The notes under the pieces: model-generated
Told to the model about the DNA's origin: nothing
Database searches by the model: none
What the model saw: only the letters and a program-made list of their open reading frames with translations
Position numbers and translations under genes: made by a program
Part shown: piece after piece, positions 1 to 8,890 of the stretch
Numbering within the stretch: position 1 is the stretch's first letter
Layout: each line of letters starts with the position of its first letter
Origin: Deltaproteobacteria bacterium
Lineage (GTDB): Bacteria > Myxococcota_A > UBA9042 > PHBI01 > JACKFB01
Assembly: GCA_020632695.1 (NCBI GenBank)
Contig: JACKFB010000013.1
Span: 1-64,000, forward strand
Reading direction: 5' to 3'
Length of the DNA stretch: 64,000 nt

Positions 1-493
1 CGTCGTCGTCGTCCTCGAGTTCCGATGCCGCCTCCACAAACTGTTGGAACTCCACCTTGTACGCAGCGATCCCGGCGAGCAGCACGCCAGTCCGGGTGGC
101 GATGGACTCCAGCATGCGGCTCACCGCGTTCTCGTTCGCCCCGTCGACGGCCTGCACCTCCTTCAACGGTCCGGGCGCGTCGGCGAGTTGGAGGCCGGCG
201 GCTACCACGGGGATGACATGGACTCCGGCCCCCCACGCCGCGCCGAGCTCGAACAGCACCCACCCCCGTTGGGCAGCATGCGGAGTCAGCAGACCGACGA
301 CGACTCGCGCGGCCCGAAGCTCGGCGCGGAGCTCGGTCGAGGTATGCGCTCCAGCTTCGAGCCCATGACCGTCGACCGAGGTGCACCGAATCGCACCCGC
401 GAGTGCCGGAAGCGCGCAGCGAAGCAACCCTACGAAGCGCGTAGCGAGCGCCTCGTCGTCGTGTGCGTGGCTGATGACGACTTGGATTGGCAT
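1..493 (-). CDS. TIR-domain protein (partial, runs off the left edge)
   Basis: Reading the minus strand from the ATG at 493 gives an open frame to the window edge (164 codons, no stop). It begins MPIQVVISHAHDDEALA, the betaA strand and loop of TIR domains. Around residues 60-85 it has the ARVVVGLLTP strand followed by WVLFELGAAWG. Trp78 and Glu82 form the W-x3-E arrangement that carries the catalytic Glu of NAD-cleaving TIR domains. An AAGGAG ribosome site at 503-508 lies 9 nt before the start. The stop of the MmeI-like gene is 51 nt upstream on the same strand, so the two may be one transcript. NADase activity and a role in phage defence are inferred from the family. The C-terminal part (a partner, sensor or transmembrane domain) lies outside the window, so a TIR-only protein cannot be told from a multidomain effector. 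Confidence 0.8.
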   Translation of the reverse strand, partial: MPIQVVISHAHDDEALATRFVGLLRCALPALAGAIRCTSVDGHGLEAGAHTSTELRAELRAARVVVGLLTPHAAQRGWVLFELGAAWGAGVHVIPVVAAGLQLADAPGPLKEVQAVDGANENAVSRMLESIATRTGVLLAGIAAYKVEFQQFVEAASELEDDDD

Positions 494-544
494 AAGTCAT
501 GACTCCTTCGATGGGCCGCACACCGCGCGACGGCGTTCGGCGGT

Positions 545-3500
545 CTAGGGCGCGTAGCTGCCGTCTTCGAGGTGGCGGAGGTGGCCGAGGGTGTGGAGGG
601 TGGCCAGGATGTCGGCGACCTGGGGGGTCTTCGCGTTCTTGAAGGTGCGGGCCAGGGCCTCGGCGGTGGTCGGGGTGGGGTGGGTCTTCAGGGCGGCCTG
701 GACGACCTCGAAGCGCTCGACGATGCCGGCGGGCCAGTCGGGGCGCTCGGCGGGGGTGGCGGGCGCGGCCTCGTCGTCCTCGTCGTCCGCTTCGGCGGCC
801 ATGCTGAGCTGGGTCGCCTCCTTCGGAGCCTGGTAGTCGGGGCGCAGATAGCGCACCAGCCCGCGGGCCTCCTCTTCGGCGCGCTCGGCGTTCAGGGCGA
901 CCAGGCGCTCCAGCAGCTCCTCGTCGCTCAGCGTCACCGGCCAGCCGTAGGCCGCGAAGACCGCCGCGTCCAGGTCGTCGTGGAGCTTCAGCAGCAGCGA
1001 GCAGAGTCCCTGCTCGTGCACCTTCTTGTCCTTGGCCGTCAGCGCCGTGCCCGCCCGCAGCTTCTCCAGCACGTTGTACATGGCCGTCATCGTGAGGTCG
1101 GGGTGGGCGGCCTGACGCGCCTTCCGGTGGGCGTCCAGGGCCTCGGCCTGCTCGCGGATGGCCTGCGCCTGGGTCTCGGTCGGGGCGGGGAAGGGGAAGG
1201 GGTCGAAGCAGGGGCCGCTCTGATATCTGGGTCGGTCTTCCAGGGTGCCTCCTGCGGACAACGCCCATATCAGATGCGGTCGGCTCGAAAGCACGCCCAG
1301 CGCGAGTGCGTCGTCGCTCCCGACCACGTACAGCGAGGCGTCTGGAACGGTGGGTGCGTTCACGAAGACGAATGGCCGGTGCTTTGCGACTTCGGGAGTC
1401 ACGATGAAGCGGCGCAGTCCGGCCAGACTACTCCGCATGCGCTGGTTGGAGCGTCCGAAGAGCCACCAGCGGAGCCGCCGCTGTTTGTCGCGGTTCTGCA
1501 AGCGCAAGGGTCGGACCGTGTCGAACACCACCTGATAGGCAGCGGGGTCGTGCCGCCGTGCTGAATCCTCGTCGTATCCGTCGAAGTCGATGACATGGAG
1601 GGCGCGGGTTCGCTGAACCAGGTCCCTGTTGCTGATGAATGGCTTCACCACTGAGGTTCCGGCCCCAGTGAGACGGTCGACTTCATCGGGCCCAACCAAG
1701 AATCCGTCGCCCACCAGTTTCACCCCTTGCTGGCACATGCCTGCGTTTGCTCGCAGGGCAAGGGCGGCAGTGACGGCGGCGCCGATCGAGACGTCTGGGT
1801 GGATTTGTCCTCTGCGCTCCGAAAGCGCGACCTCGACCTCGCCGTCGGGACCCGGCCGTTCGGCAACGACTTGCGCCAGCGTCCCTTGGTCCGCATCTGC
1901 GCTGAACACTGTCATCGCGATTCGAACCGCAGCCCCATTCGCGCTGTCGACCCAAGGGTGGTCAGGGATGGCGAACAGAAGCGCCCCCTCATCGAGATGG
2001 CGCTCCAACACCGCCCGGTTGAACACCTGCGTGATGCTGTTGGTGGTAACGAATCCGAACCTACGCGCCCGTCCTCCGCGAACTTCTAGTGCGGCCCGCT
2101 CCCACCAATACATCACTAGATCGATCGTGCTGGGCAGTTCTGGATAGGCCGAGCGAAGCGCCTCGACGTAGTCATCGCCCAATGCCACCCTCATTCGCTT
2201 GTTGCCAATGTATGGCGGGTTTCCGACGATGAAGTCGGCCTCCGGCCACTCGGCCTTGCGCGGGTTGGTGTAGCGATAGACCGGCACTCGCGCCGAGTCG
2301 TCGGGGACGTCCTTCCCCGTCACCGGGTGCTTCTTCATCGTCTCGCCGTCCCAGCGGGTCACCGGCGCGCCGTGCTCGTCGAGCACCAGCTCCTCGGCGT
2401 CCCAGGCCAGCACGGCGTCGCGGTGCTCGATGTTGTGGAAGTCGCGCAACACGGGCTCGGCCGGGGCGACCTTGCCGTGCTGGCGGTAGTGCCACTGCAG
2501 GTAGCCTATCCACAGCACCAGCTCGGCGATGGGCACGGCTCTGGGGTTCTTCTCGATGCCCAGGAACTGGTGCGGGTCCACGGTGGCGCCCGCCAGGTCC
2601 AGGGCCTGCTTGGCAAACCCTATGTCGGCCAGGGTCTCGATGACCTCGCCCTCGAGCCGCTTCATGTGCTCCAGGGTGATGTAGAGGAAGTTGCCGGTGC
2701 CGCAGGCCGGATCCAGGACCCGGGTCTGGCAGAGCTTGCGGCGGAACCCGTTGAGCAGCCCGAGAGCCTCCTTGCGCCACGCGGCGAGCTGGTCCTTGCG
2801 CTTGCTTCTCTTGGCCAACAACGCGCTCGCCGCCGCCTTGACGTTCTGCCAGTCCTCGCGGAGCGGCTCGATGACCGTCGGGAAGACCAGGCGCTCGACG
2901 TAGGCGCGCGGCGTGAAGTGGGCGCCCAGGCTGTGGCGCTCCTTGGCGTCGAGCGCGCGCTCCAGCAGCGTTCCGAAGATCGCCGGCTCGACCTGGCTCC
3001 AGTCGGAGTTCGCCGCCGCGATGAGCAGGTCGATCTGCGGGGTGTCCAGCGGCAGCGCCGAGGCGTCGTGGAAGAAGCGCCCGTTGAAGCGCAGCACGGT
3101 CTGGCGGAGCGCCGCCGAGAAGCCGCCGCGGTCCATCTCGCGCCACAGGGCCTCCAGCATGCTGGCGAGGCCCTGGGGGTTGTCGCGCATGTCGGTGAGC
3201 AGGCGCGTGAAGCTGTGTTCGGGGAGCAGCCCCACATCCTCGGCGAACATGGTGAAGATGCAGCGCATGAGGAAGTCGGCGACCGGCTCGGCGCCGTGCT
3301 GTTGTTTCTCCAGCGAGGTTGCCAGGGCGGCGAGGCGCTCGGCGACGGCGGTGGTGACGCGGGCGGCGTGGCGGCTCGGGTCGAGCGCCATCGGGTCCAG
3401 CCAGATGGAGCGCAGGCGCTGGCGGACGGCCTCGCTCTCGAGGTCTTCGAGCAAGAACCGGTGGCTCTGCGGGTCGGGGAAGGGCAGGTAGGCCTTCCCG

Positions 3501-4003
3501 TCGCGGGCGAAGTTGGCGTAGAGCGCGAAGGCGTGACCGACGTCGACCACGACCAGGAAGACCGGCCACTCAGGCAGCGCGCGGGCGTACTGCGCGGCCT
3601 GGCCGTAGGCGCGCTCCATGGCGAGCGACCAGGCGGCGGTACCGCGGACGGCGGCGCCGCGCTTGTGGCGGATGGGGGCGGCCAGGGGCACCGAGGGGAC
3701 GGGCAGGGCGCCGGGTGACTCGGCGCCCTGCTTGGCCTCCAGCACGAAGCAGCCGCGCTTGTAGAGGTCGATGCGGCCGCTGCTGGTGCTGCCGTCGCCG
3801 TGCTTGAAGGTGACGTCTTTTTCGAAGACGTAGGTGTTCTCGGCGGGGTCCTCGCTGGCGACCTTGGGGTCCGGCAGCGGGAGGTCGAGCAGGGTGCACA
3901 GCTCGCGAGCGAAGGACTGCGCGTTGCCCAGCTCCGAGCCGCCCGAGGCGCGCCAGCGGGTGATGAAGGCTTGGACGGCCGGGGGGTCGGGGGTGGGGGG
4001 CAT
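545..4003 (-). CDS. MmeI-like single-chain restriction-modification enzyme (type IIL-like)
   Basis: The 1152-residue product has the order of bifunctional MmeI-family enzymes. At the N-terminus there is a PD-(D/E)xK nuclease site: Asp79, nine residues, then Glu89-Ala-Lys91 (DLYKRGCFVLEAK), the same D-x9-ExK spacing as MmeI. A helical spacer follows. The gamma-class N6-adenine methyltransferase has motif I DPACGTGNF near residue 431 and motif IV GNPPYIG near residue 593. After that come a target-recognition region and a helical C-terminus ending in a probable winged-helix segment. Such enzymes cut at a fixed distance from an asymmetric site and methylate one strand; the target cannot be read from sequence. 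It is longer than MmeI (919 residues). The start is the ATG at 4003 with GGAG 5 nt upstream. The open frame extends further, but only through DNA that overlaps the divergent gene. It is probably cotranscribed with the TIR gene. Confidence 0.9.
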   Translation of the reverse strand: MPPTPDPPAVQAFITRWRASGGSELGNAQSFARELCTLLDLPLPDPKVASEDPAENTYVFEKDVTFKHGDGSTSSGRIDLYKRGCFVLEAKQGAESPGALPVPSVPLAAPIRHKRGAAVRGTAAWSLAMERAYGQAAQYARALPEWPVFLVVVDVGHAFALYANFARDGKAYLPFPDPQSHRFLLEDLESEAVRQRLRSIWLDPMALDPSRHAARVTTAVAERLAALATSLEKQQHGAEPVADFLMRCIFTMFAEDVGLLPEHSFTRLLTDMRDNPQGLASMLEALWREMDRGGFSAALRQTVLRFNGRFFHDASALPLDTPQIDLLIAAANSDWSQVEPAIFGTLLERALDAKERHSLGAHFTPRAYVERLVFPTVIEPLREDWQNVKAAASALLAKRSKRKDQLAAWRKEALGLLNGFRRKLCQTRVLDPACGTGNFLYITLEHMKRLEGEVIETLADIGFAKQALDLAGATVDPHQFLGIEKNPRAVPIAELVLWIGYLQWHYRQHGKVAPAEPVLRDFHNIEHRDAVLAWDAEELVLDEHGAPVTRWDGETMKKHPVTGKDVPDDSARVPVYRYTNPRKAEWPEADFIVGNPPYIGNKRMRVALGDDYVEALRSAYPELPSTIDLVMYWWERAALEVRGGRARRFGFVTTNSITQVFNRAVLERHLDEGALLFAIPDHPWVDSANGAAVRIAMTVFSADADQGTLAQVVAERPGPDGEVEVALSERRGQIHPDVSIGAAVTAALALRANAGMCQQGVKLVGDGFLVGPDEVDRLTGAGTSVVKPFISNRDLVQRTRALHVIDFDGYDEDSARRHDPAAYQVVFDTVRPLRLQNRDKQRRLRWWLFGRSNQRMRSSLAGLRRFIVTPEVAKHRPFVFVNAPTVPDASLYVVGSDDALALGVLSSRPHLIWALSAGGTLEDRPRYQSGPCFDPFPFPAPTETQAQAIREQAEALDAHRKARQAAHPDLTMTAMYNVLEKLRAGTALTAKDKKVHEQGLCSLLLKLHDDLDAAVFAAYGWPVTLSDEELLERLVALNAERAEEEARGLVRYLRPDYQAPKEATQLSMAAEADDEDDEAAPATPAERPDWPAGIVERFEVVQAALKTHPTPTTAEALARTFKNAKTPQVADILATLHTLGHLRHLEDGSYAP

Positions 4004-4220
4004 CGGGACTCCGAGCGGTCGGGAGCGGCGGACGACTGACTCGAGGGGTCGGCGGCGAGCGTAGGCGAGGGCGGGGACGGGTCGCAAGGGGGCGCGGCGC
4101 GGCCCGGCGGTTGGCGGCCGGGGTGGGGTTGACGGGGTGCGGCGGGGCGTAGGACGCTGGCCCGGAGCCTCCCCATTCCGGGTCGGCTCCGAGCGATTGT
4201 CGACGACAAGGAGTGAGACG

Positions 4221-4982
4221 ATGGCGGTGAGCAGGACGGACAGGGACCGGCGCATCCTCGGGGACCGGGTGGTCGCCCGGGCTGAGGAGTTCCGTGCCAT
4301 CGATACGGCGGTCGGGCGGGTGCTCGACGGGTTCATCGCGCAGCACGTCGCGCTCGAGCAGCGGACGGCGGCGCGGTTGAAGGAAGAGGGCGACGATCAG
4401 AAGGCCAGGCGAGCGCGCGACGAGGCGGCGGGTGACGCGGTGCGGCTCTACACCTGGGCGTACTACCAGGCGCCGGCGATGCTCGGCGCGTCGTGGAGCG
4501 ACGTGGTCGACGACCGCGACATCGACCTGGTGCGGCAGCGGCTCTTCCCGCTCGGCCCGCCGAACGCGATTACCGTCAGCCACCAGCGGACGCTGGACGG
4601 CCTCATCCACCTGGGCGAGGCGCTGGGCCAGGGGGGGCTGGCCTTCCCGGATGCCTTCAAGGGCGATGTCGCCGCGACGCGGGACCGACTCTCGGCCGCT
4701 ATCGACCGGGTCACGACCGACGCCGCGGAGACGAACGCGGCCACCGGCGCGCAGCTCGAGACGCGCGAGCGCTGGGACGTCCACTGGCAGGCCCTGCGGG
4801 ACGTGACGGCGGCCTTTCTCCGGCTGGCCGGCGAGCTGTCGAGGCACGCCGGGCTCTTTCGGCCGCTCGCCCGCGCGGGTGGGGGCTCTGCAGCCGGCGC
4901 GCCGGGAGACGACGAGGTCACGCCCGGCGCCGACGGGCCGCTGGTGGGTGACGACGGGAGCGCTGTCGGCGCTGCGGTCTGA
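4221..4982 (+). CDS. Hypothetical helical protein
   Basis: I do not recognise the family. The product is 253 residues, almost entirely helix-forming and charged, with an aromatic patch (YTWAYYQAPAML) near residue 77 and a Gly/Ala/Asp-rich, probably disordered tail after about residue 215. It has no signal peptide or membrane segment. The ATG at 4221 is chosen because AAGGAG at 4208-4213 precedes it by 7 nt; upstream in-frame codons lie in the divergent promoter region. An inverted repeat, TTGTC-N3-GACAA at 4197-4209, overlaps the start of the ribosome site and could be an operator or an RNA hairpin. The gene is divergent from the MmeI-like gene, so it may or may not belong to the defence locus. 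Confidence 0.6.
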   Translation: MAVSRTDRDRRILGDRVVARAEEFRAIDTAVGRVLDGFIAQHVALEQRTAARLKEEGDDQKARRARDEAAGDAVRLYTWAYYQAPAMLGASWSDVVDDRDIDLVRQRLFPLGPPNAITVSHQRTLDGLIHLGEALGQGGLAFPDAFKGDVAATRDRLSAAIDRVTTDAAETNAATGAQLETRERWDVHWQALRDVTAAFLRLAGELSRHAGLFRPLARAGGGSAAGAPGDDEVTPGADGPLVGDDGSAVGAAV

Positions 4983-4984
4983 CG

Positions 4985-5185
4985 GGCCCCGGTCCTCGGA
5001 CGTCCGACCGCGGGCCCTCGCACTGGGGGCACGGCCGGTCGGGCGTCCAACCCGGGGTCCTGCCACGGGGGTGATGGCCGGTCGAGCGTCCAACCCGGGG
5101 TCCTCCCACGGGGACAGCGGCCGGTCGGGGGGTTGGGCCTGGGGTGCTCCCACGGGAGTGACGGCCGGTCGGGCGCTGGTCCTGC
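4985..5185. repeat. 43-bp imperfect tandem repeat
   Basis: Copies begin with GGCCGGTC at 5033, 5076, 5119 and 5163 (spacing 43, 43 and 44 bp). A degenerate copy occupies about 4985-5032 and the last copy is partial. The shared body includes CAACCCGGGGTCCT and CCACGGGG. Successive units have no spacers, so this is not a CRISPR array. The block starts right after the stop at 4982 and occupies the first half of a 475-bp gap between genes. In the rest of the gap (5186-5457) I see nothing beyond a TATGCT hexamer at 5445-5450, which could be a -10 box for the next gene. Confidence 0.75.
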
Positions 5186-5457
5186 ACGCGAAAGCGAGAT
5201 GGGAGCAACTCCAGGGCTCGGCCCGGATGGGGCGGGGCGCCCGCGAACGGAGCCTGAGGAGCGGCCGAACGGGGAGGCGCGACTCGGAGATGGAAGCAGC
5301 CGAATCGCGAGCGCGGGCGGATCTTTCCGCGGAAGGTTCCTCCGCTGTGCGCTGGCTGGATTGCTGGGGCGGAGCGGACCTCGACGGGACGCCGGCTCGG
5401 CGGCTTCGATGCTCCTTCGGCTGCAAAGGCGCGCGGGTTGGAGCTATGCTCGGGACC

Positions 5458-5709
5458 ATGAGGCCGCTCGACACCAGCGAGGAAGCTGCCGCCGTCCAAG
5501 CCGCCATCTGGAGGCGGATGGGCGGACCCGCTCGGGTCGAGCTGGCGCTGCGGATGAGCGAGGATGCGCGCGCCATCACCCGCGCCGGCATCCGAGCCCG
5601 CCACCCGGAGTACGACGAGTCCGAGGTTCGCTTCGCGTTCTTCCGCCTGCTCCACGGAGACGAGATCTTCCGCGCCGCCTGGCCGACCGCGCCGCTACTG
5701 CCGCCGTGA
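5458..5709 (+). CDS. Small conserved-type protein beside a nucleotidyltransferase locus
   Basis: This encodes an 83-residue soluble protein beginning MRPLDTSEEAAAVQAAIWRR, with a central ELALRMSEDARAITRAGIR and the motif RHPEYDESEV about two thirds in. From memory it resembles a recurring family of 80-90 residue proteins that sit beside small nucleotidyltransferase genes in myxobacteria and other phyla; their function is unknown. Here the nucleotidyltransferase gene lies less than 1 kb away in convergent orientation. The start is the ATG at 5458. There is no convincing ribosome site, but a TATGCT hexamer ends 7 nt before the ATG, so a leaderless mRNA is possible. Confidence 0.6.
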   Translation: MRPLDTSEEAAAVQAAIWRRMGGPARVELALRMSEDARAITRAGIRARHPEYDESEVRFAFFRLLHGDEIFRAAWPTAPLLPP

Positions 5710-5846
5710 GCGCCTCGTTCCTGGGCCGGCGCGCGAGGCCGACCGGCTCACTGAGCGCGCGCCGTGCGACGACGGCCTCCCTGCTCGCAGCCGGAACCCG
5801 TGCTCGCGTGGATGGTCGCCGGCTCCTTGGCCAGCACGTGCCACGG

Positions 5847-6125
5847 TCACTCCGGAGGCGTCTTCGCTGCCTGATGGTCATCCACGGGTGGCGCCGCCGA
5901 CCGCGGGTGCAGGTAGGTCGCCGGGTCGTTCGCCCAGGCCTCGGTCTGGCGGTTGAGCTCTTCGATGTTGCGGTGCTTGTACACCCCCGCCGGGAAGCGG
6001 CGCGGGACGAGGCGGGCGGCCATGGCCTGGACGTACGCGAAGGTGCGGAGGCTCTCGAGGTCATTGGGTCTGCGGTTGTCGGCCGCCTTCATCTCCTCCA
6101 CGCTGCGGAACTTGCGCACCGGCAT
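5847..6125 (-). CDS. Small partner protein of the nucleotidyltransferase
   Basis: This encodes a 92-residue protein beginning MPVRKFRSVEEMKAADN, with RRFPAGVYKHRNIEELNRQ in the middle and a Pro-rich tail. This start, and the FPxGVYKHRxIEExNRQ core, are typical of a small protein repeatedly found directly downstream of a nucleotidyltransferase gene in toxin-antitoxin-like pairs. Its own activity is not known. The ATG at 6125 lies 2 nt after the stop of the nucleotidyltransferase gene (6128-6130), so the two are translationally coupled. Confidence 0.65.
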   Translation of the reverse strand: MPVRKFRSVEEMKAADNRRPNDLESLRTFAYVQAMAARLVPRRFPAGVYKHRNIEELNRQTEAWANDPATYLHPRSAAPPVDDHQAAKTPPE

Positions 6126-6127
6126 GC

Positions 6128-6580
6128 TCAGCCCTCCAAACCGAACGCTTCGGCGAGTCGCGTGGCGTCGACACGGTCCTTGGGGCGGACGGTCGACCGC
6201 TTCATCTGGTGGAGCATGCGGGGGGTCGCCACGCACACGCGCACGCCCTCGAAGGTCTTGAACTCCGCTTCGATGGCCGGGTAGTCGAACGCGTCTCCGA
6301 GCTTCGCGAGCAGGTCGAGGTGAAAGGGGCGTCCTGGCGGGATGTACTGTATCGCGGGGTACTCGCCGCGCATCTCGCTCGCGACGATCTCGTCGACGTT
6401 CGGGTCGTCGAAGAGCGTCCGCAGGGCTTCGCGGAGGCGCGCGATGTTGGTGTCGGTCGGGTCCACTAACAGATCGAGGTCTTCAGTCGCGCGGGCGAGG
6501 CCATGCAGGGCGAGCGCCGCGCCACCGATGACCTTGTAGTCCACCCCATGCTCGCCGAGGGACCTCAGGACCTGCAACAT
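6128..6580 (-). CDS. Nucleotidyltransferase-fold protein (MNT/AbiEii-like)
   Basis: The roughly 150-residue protein carries the polymerase-beta-type nucleotidyltransferase signature near its N-terminus: KVIGGAALALHG, then RATEDLDLLVD, that is GG, a short helix, and the DxD metal site. The C-terminal half has PFHLDLLAKLG and LHQMKRSTVRPKDRVDATRL, as in small AbiEii/MNT-like antitoxin or toxin enzymes that transfer nucleotides to protein or tRNA. The ATG at 6580 is used; an in-frame GTG at 6595 (VEVDAML) is an equally plausible start. The downstream partner gene begins 2 nt after its stop. A toxin-antitoxin or abortive-infection role is an inference from family and layout. Confidence 0.72.
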   Translation of the reverse strand: MLQVLRSLGEHGVDYKVIGGAALALHGLARATEDLDLLVDPTDTNIARLREALRTLFDDPNVDEIVASEMRGEYPAIQYIPPGRPFHLDLLAKLGDAFDYPAIEAEFKTFEGVRVCVATPRMLHQMKRSTVRPKDRVDATRLAEAFGLEG

Positions 6581-6667
6581 GGCGTCCACTTCCACGCGGC
6601 GACGATAGTCGAAGCACCGGGCCCCTACCACCCCCCGGGCAGGGGACCCGTGCCGGCGGGGACGGGG

Positions 6668-8839
6668 TCAGTCTGCGGTGGCGGTCGGTTCCCACGGCCT
6701 TCCTCGAGTGGCCGGGCGGACGCTCACCGGGACGCCGTTGAGGATCGAGGTGCCGATGACCGGCTCCACCAGCAGCTCGTCGGTGATGGCGTTGACGCTC
6801 TCGCCGGGCAGGGCGCCGGCGACGCGGAGGCGGTCCCGCGCCGAGGCGTGGCCGTAGCCGTGGGGGAGCGAGACGACGCCGGGCGTGATGGCGTCGCGCA
6901 CCTCGAGGCGCGCGCGCAGTGAGCCCGTGCGGCTCGTCACCTCGACCGTCACGCCGTCGCTCAGGCCCAAGCTCGCGGCGTCTCGCGGATGCATCCACAG
7001 CGTCGCGCGGTCCTTGCCGGAGGCCAGCGAGGGCAGGTTGTGCATCCATGAGTTGTTGTCGCGCAGATGTCGCCGTCCGATCAGCACCAGCGGCTCGCGC
7101 GGGGCGTCCAGCCAGGCCTCCAGCCGCGGGAGGTCCGCCAGCAGCGGCTCGGGCGCCAGGCGGAGGCGCCCGTCCGGCGTGTGGACGCGGCGCGGCAGCT
7201 CGCCCGCTTTCAGGGGCCCCAGGTCGACGCCGTTCGGCTCGCGGGCCAGCCGCTCCAGGCGCAGGCGGTAGCGCCCGCGGCGGAGCAGCCAGTCGATGAG
7301 GCGCTCGGGCAGGCGCCGCGAAAGCCGCAGGACCAGTCTGCGCAGGTGCCGCACGCCGGGCAGCAGGCGGATGGCCAGCTCCGAGCAGATCTCCCAGTCG
7401 TCGCGCGTGTCCCCGGCCCTGGCGACGATGGGCGGCGAGTAGCGGGCCACGTTGCGTACGGTGAGGCCCAGCAGCACCAGGTCGTAGTTGCCGGACTCGA
7501 AGACGTGGGCCGTCGGCAGCACGTAGTGGGCGTGCCGGCTGGTCTCGTTGAGGTAGAGGTCGACGGCCACGACCAGGTCCAGCTTTCCCAAGGCGCGCTC
7601 GAGCCGCGGCCCGTTCGGCACCGAGAGCACGGGGTTGCCGGCGAGGCAGACCAGCGCGCGGATCTGCCCCGACCCGGGCGTCTCCATCTCCTCGGCCATC
7701 ACCGACGAGGGCAGCGAGCCCAGGAACTCCGGCAGGCCGCGCACCCGCGAACGCCAGCGGCCATAGCGGTTGCCGACCAGCCGGCGCGCCAGCGGGCCGA
7801 TGTCGGCGGCCGGCGCCGGGAACATCGCGCAGCCTTCGCGGTCCAGGTGGCCGGTCACCGCGTTCAGCGCCTCGACCAGCCACATGACCAGCGGCCCGAA
7901 GGCACTCTGGCAGGCGCCGAGGCGGCCGTAGACCACGGCGCGCGGCGTGTCGGCCAGGGCGTTCGCCAGCTCGCGGATGGTGGCCGGGGCGACGCCGATG
8001 GCCGCCGACACGCGCTCGGGCGCGAAGCGCGACGCCGCCTCCCGCAGCGCCTCGAGCCCGCCGGCGATCCGCGCCGTGGCCGCCTCGTCGATGCGCCCCC
8101 GCTCGAAGAGCTCGTGCAGCATCGCCAGCAACAGCGCCGCGTCGCCGCCGGGTCGGATGACGTGGTGCTCCGTCGCGGCCAGCTCCACGGTCTCGGTGCG
8201 CCGCGGATCGAAGACCACCACCCGCCCGCCGCGCTCGCGCACGCCGCGCAGCCGGGCCCGCACGTCGCCCAGCCCCATCTGGCTGCCCCCGGTCACCGCC
8301 GGGTTGGCGCCCAGCACGATGAGCAGGTCGGTGCGGTCGATATCGGGCACCGGCATCGCCAGGCCGTCGCCATGGACCTGCATCGCGGCGAAGAGCCGCG
8401 GGTTCGAGTCCTGGGAGTTCGGGTCGAAGCGGTTGCGGGTGCCCAGCGCGAGCTGCAGCACCTGAGAGCCCAGCGACGCGCGGTGGCTGTGGACCACCGG
8501 GTTGCCCACGTAGTAGCCGACGGCGTCACGCCCGTGCGCGCGGCGGATGGCCCGCAGCCGGGCAGCGATCTCGCCCATCGCCAGGTCCCAGGACACGGCC
8601 TCGAAGCTGCCGTCGGGGCGCCGCCGCAGCGGCGTCCGCAGGCGGTCCGGGTCCTCGCGCAGCTCGCGCAGCGCCGGGCCCTTGGGGCAGATGTGGCCGC
8701 GCGAGAACACGTCGTCGGGGTTGCCGCGGATCGCGAGCACGCGGTCGTGGGCGACCGTGACGTGCAGCCCGCAGAGCGCCTCGCACAGGTTGCAGGCGAA
8801 GGCGCGCGGGGCGGGGCTCGTGGACTCTTCGGCGTTCAC
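6668..8839 (-). CDS. Molybdopterin-dependent oxidoreductase
   Basis: The 723-residue protein is of the formate dehydrogenase/nitrate reductase (DMSO reductase) superfamily. The N-terminus has a CNLCEALCG cluster and GHICPKG, the C-x2-C-x3-C-x27-C ligands of a [4Fe-4S] cluster. The body has the bis-MGD binding domains (LIVLGANPAVTGGSQ, VVVFDPRRTETVELA) and the C-terminus has the molydopterin dinucleotide-binding beta-barrel (MHPRDAASLGLSDG, SLPHGYGHA). I see no twin-arginine signal, so it is probably cytoplasmic. No membrane or electron-transfer subunit and no chaperone gene lies beside it, so its substrate and partner are unknown. The GTG at 8839 is preferred because it starts shortly before the Cys cluster; an in-frame ATG at 8875 would add 12 residues. 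It is divergent from the lipoprotein operon at 8963. Confidence 0.88.
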   Translation of the reverse strand: MNAEESTSPAPRAFACNLCEALCGLHVTVAHDRVLAIRGNPDDVFSRGHICPKGPALRELREDPDRLRTPLRRRPDGSFEAVSWDLAMGEIAARLRAIRRAHGRDAVGYYVGNPVVHSHRASLGSQVLQLALGTRNRFDPNSQDSNPRLFAAMQVHGDGLAMPVPDIDRTDLLIVLGANPAVTGGSQMGLGDVRARLRGVRERGGRVVVFDPRRTETVELAATEHHVIRPGGDAALLLAMLHELFERGRIDEAATARIAGGLEALREAASRFAPERVSAAIGVAPATIRELANALADTPRAVVYGRLGACQSAFGPLVMWLVEALNAVTGHLDREGCAMFPAPAADIGPLARRLVGNRYGRWRSRVRGLPEFLGSLPSSVMAEEMETPGSGQIRALVCLAGNPVLSVPNGPRLERALGKLDLVVAVDLYLNETSRHAHYVLPTAHVFESGNYDLVLLGLTVRNVARYSPPIVARAGDTRDDWEICSELAIRLLPGVRHLRRLVLRLSRRLPERLIDWLLRRGRYRLRLERLAREPNGVDLGPLKAGELPRRVHTPDGRLRLAPEPLLADLPRLEAWLDAPREPLVLIGRRHLRDNNSWMHNLPSLASGKDRATLWMHPRDAASLGLSDGVTVEVTSRTGSLRARLEVRDAITPGVVSLPHGYGHASARDRLRVAGALPGESVNAITDELLVEPVIGTSILNGVPVSVRPATRGRPWEPTATAD

Positions 8840-8890
8840 GGCCGCAGGATACGCCGCCGCCGGGCCCCAACGCATCCGCGGCGGGGCGCC

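Noticed and set aside
4985..5185. Possible CRISPR array
   Set aside because: Units follow each other directly with no unique spacers, and no cas genes are present.
8398..8412. GGTTCGAGTCC, resembling a tRNA T-loop
   Set aside because: It lies inside the coding sequence of the molybdopterin enzyme and no acceptor stem, anticodon arm or D-arm can be built around it.
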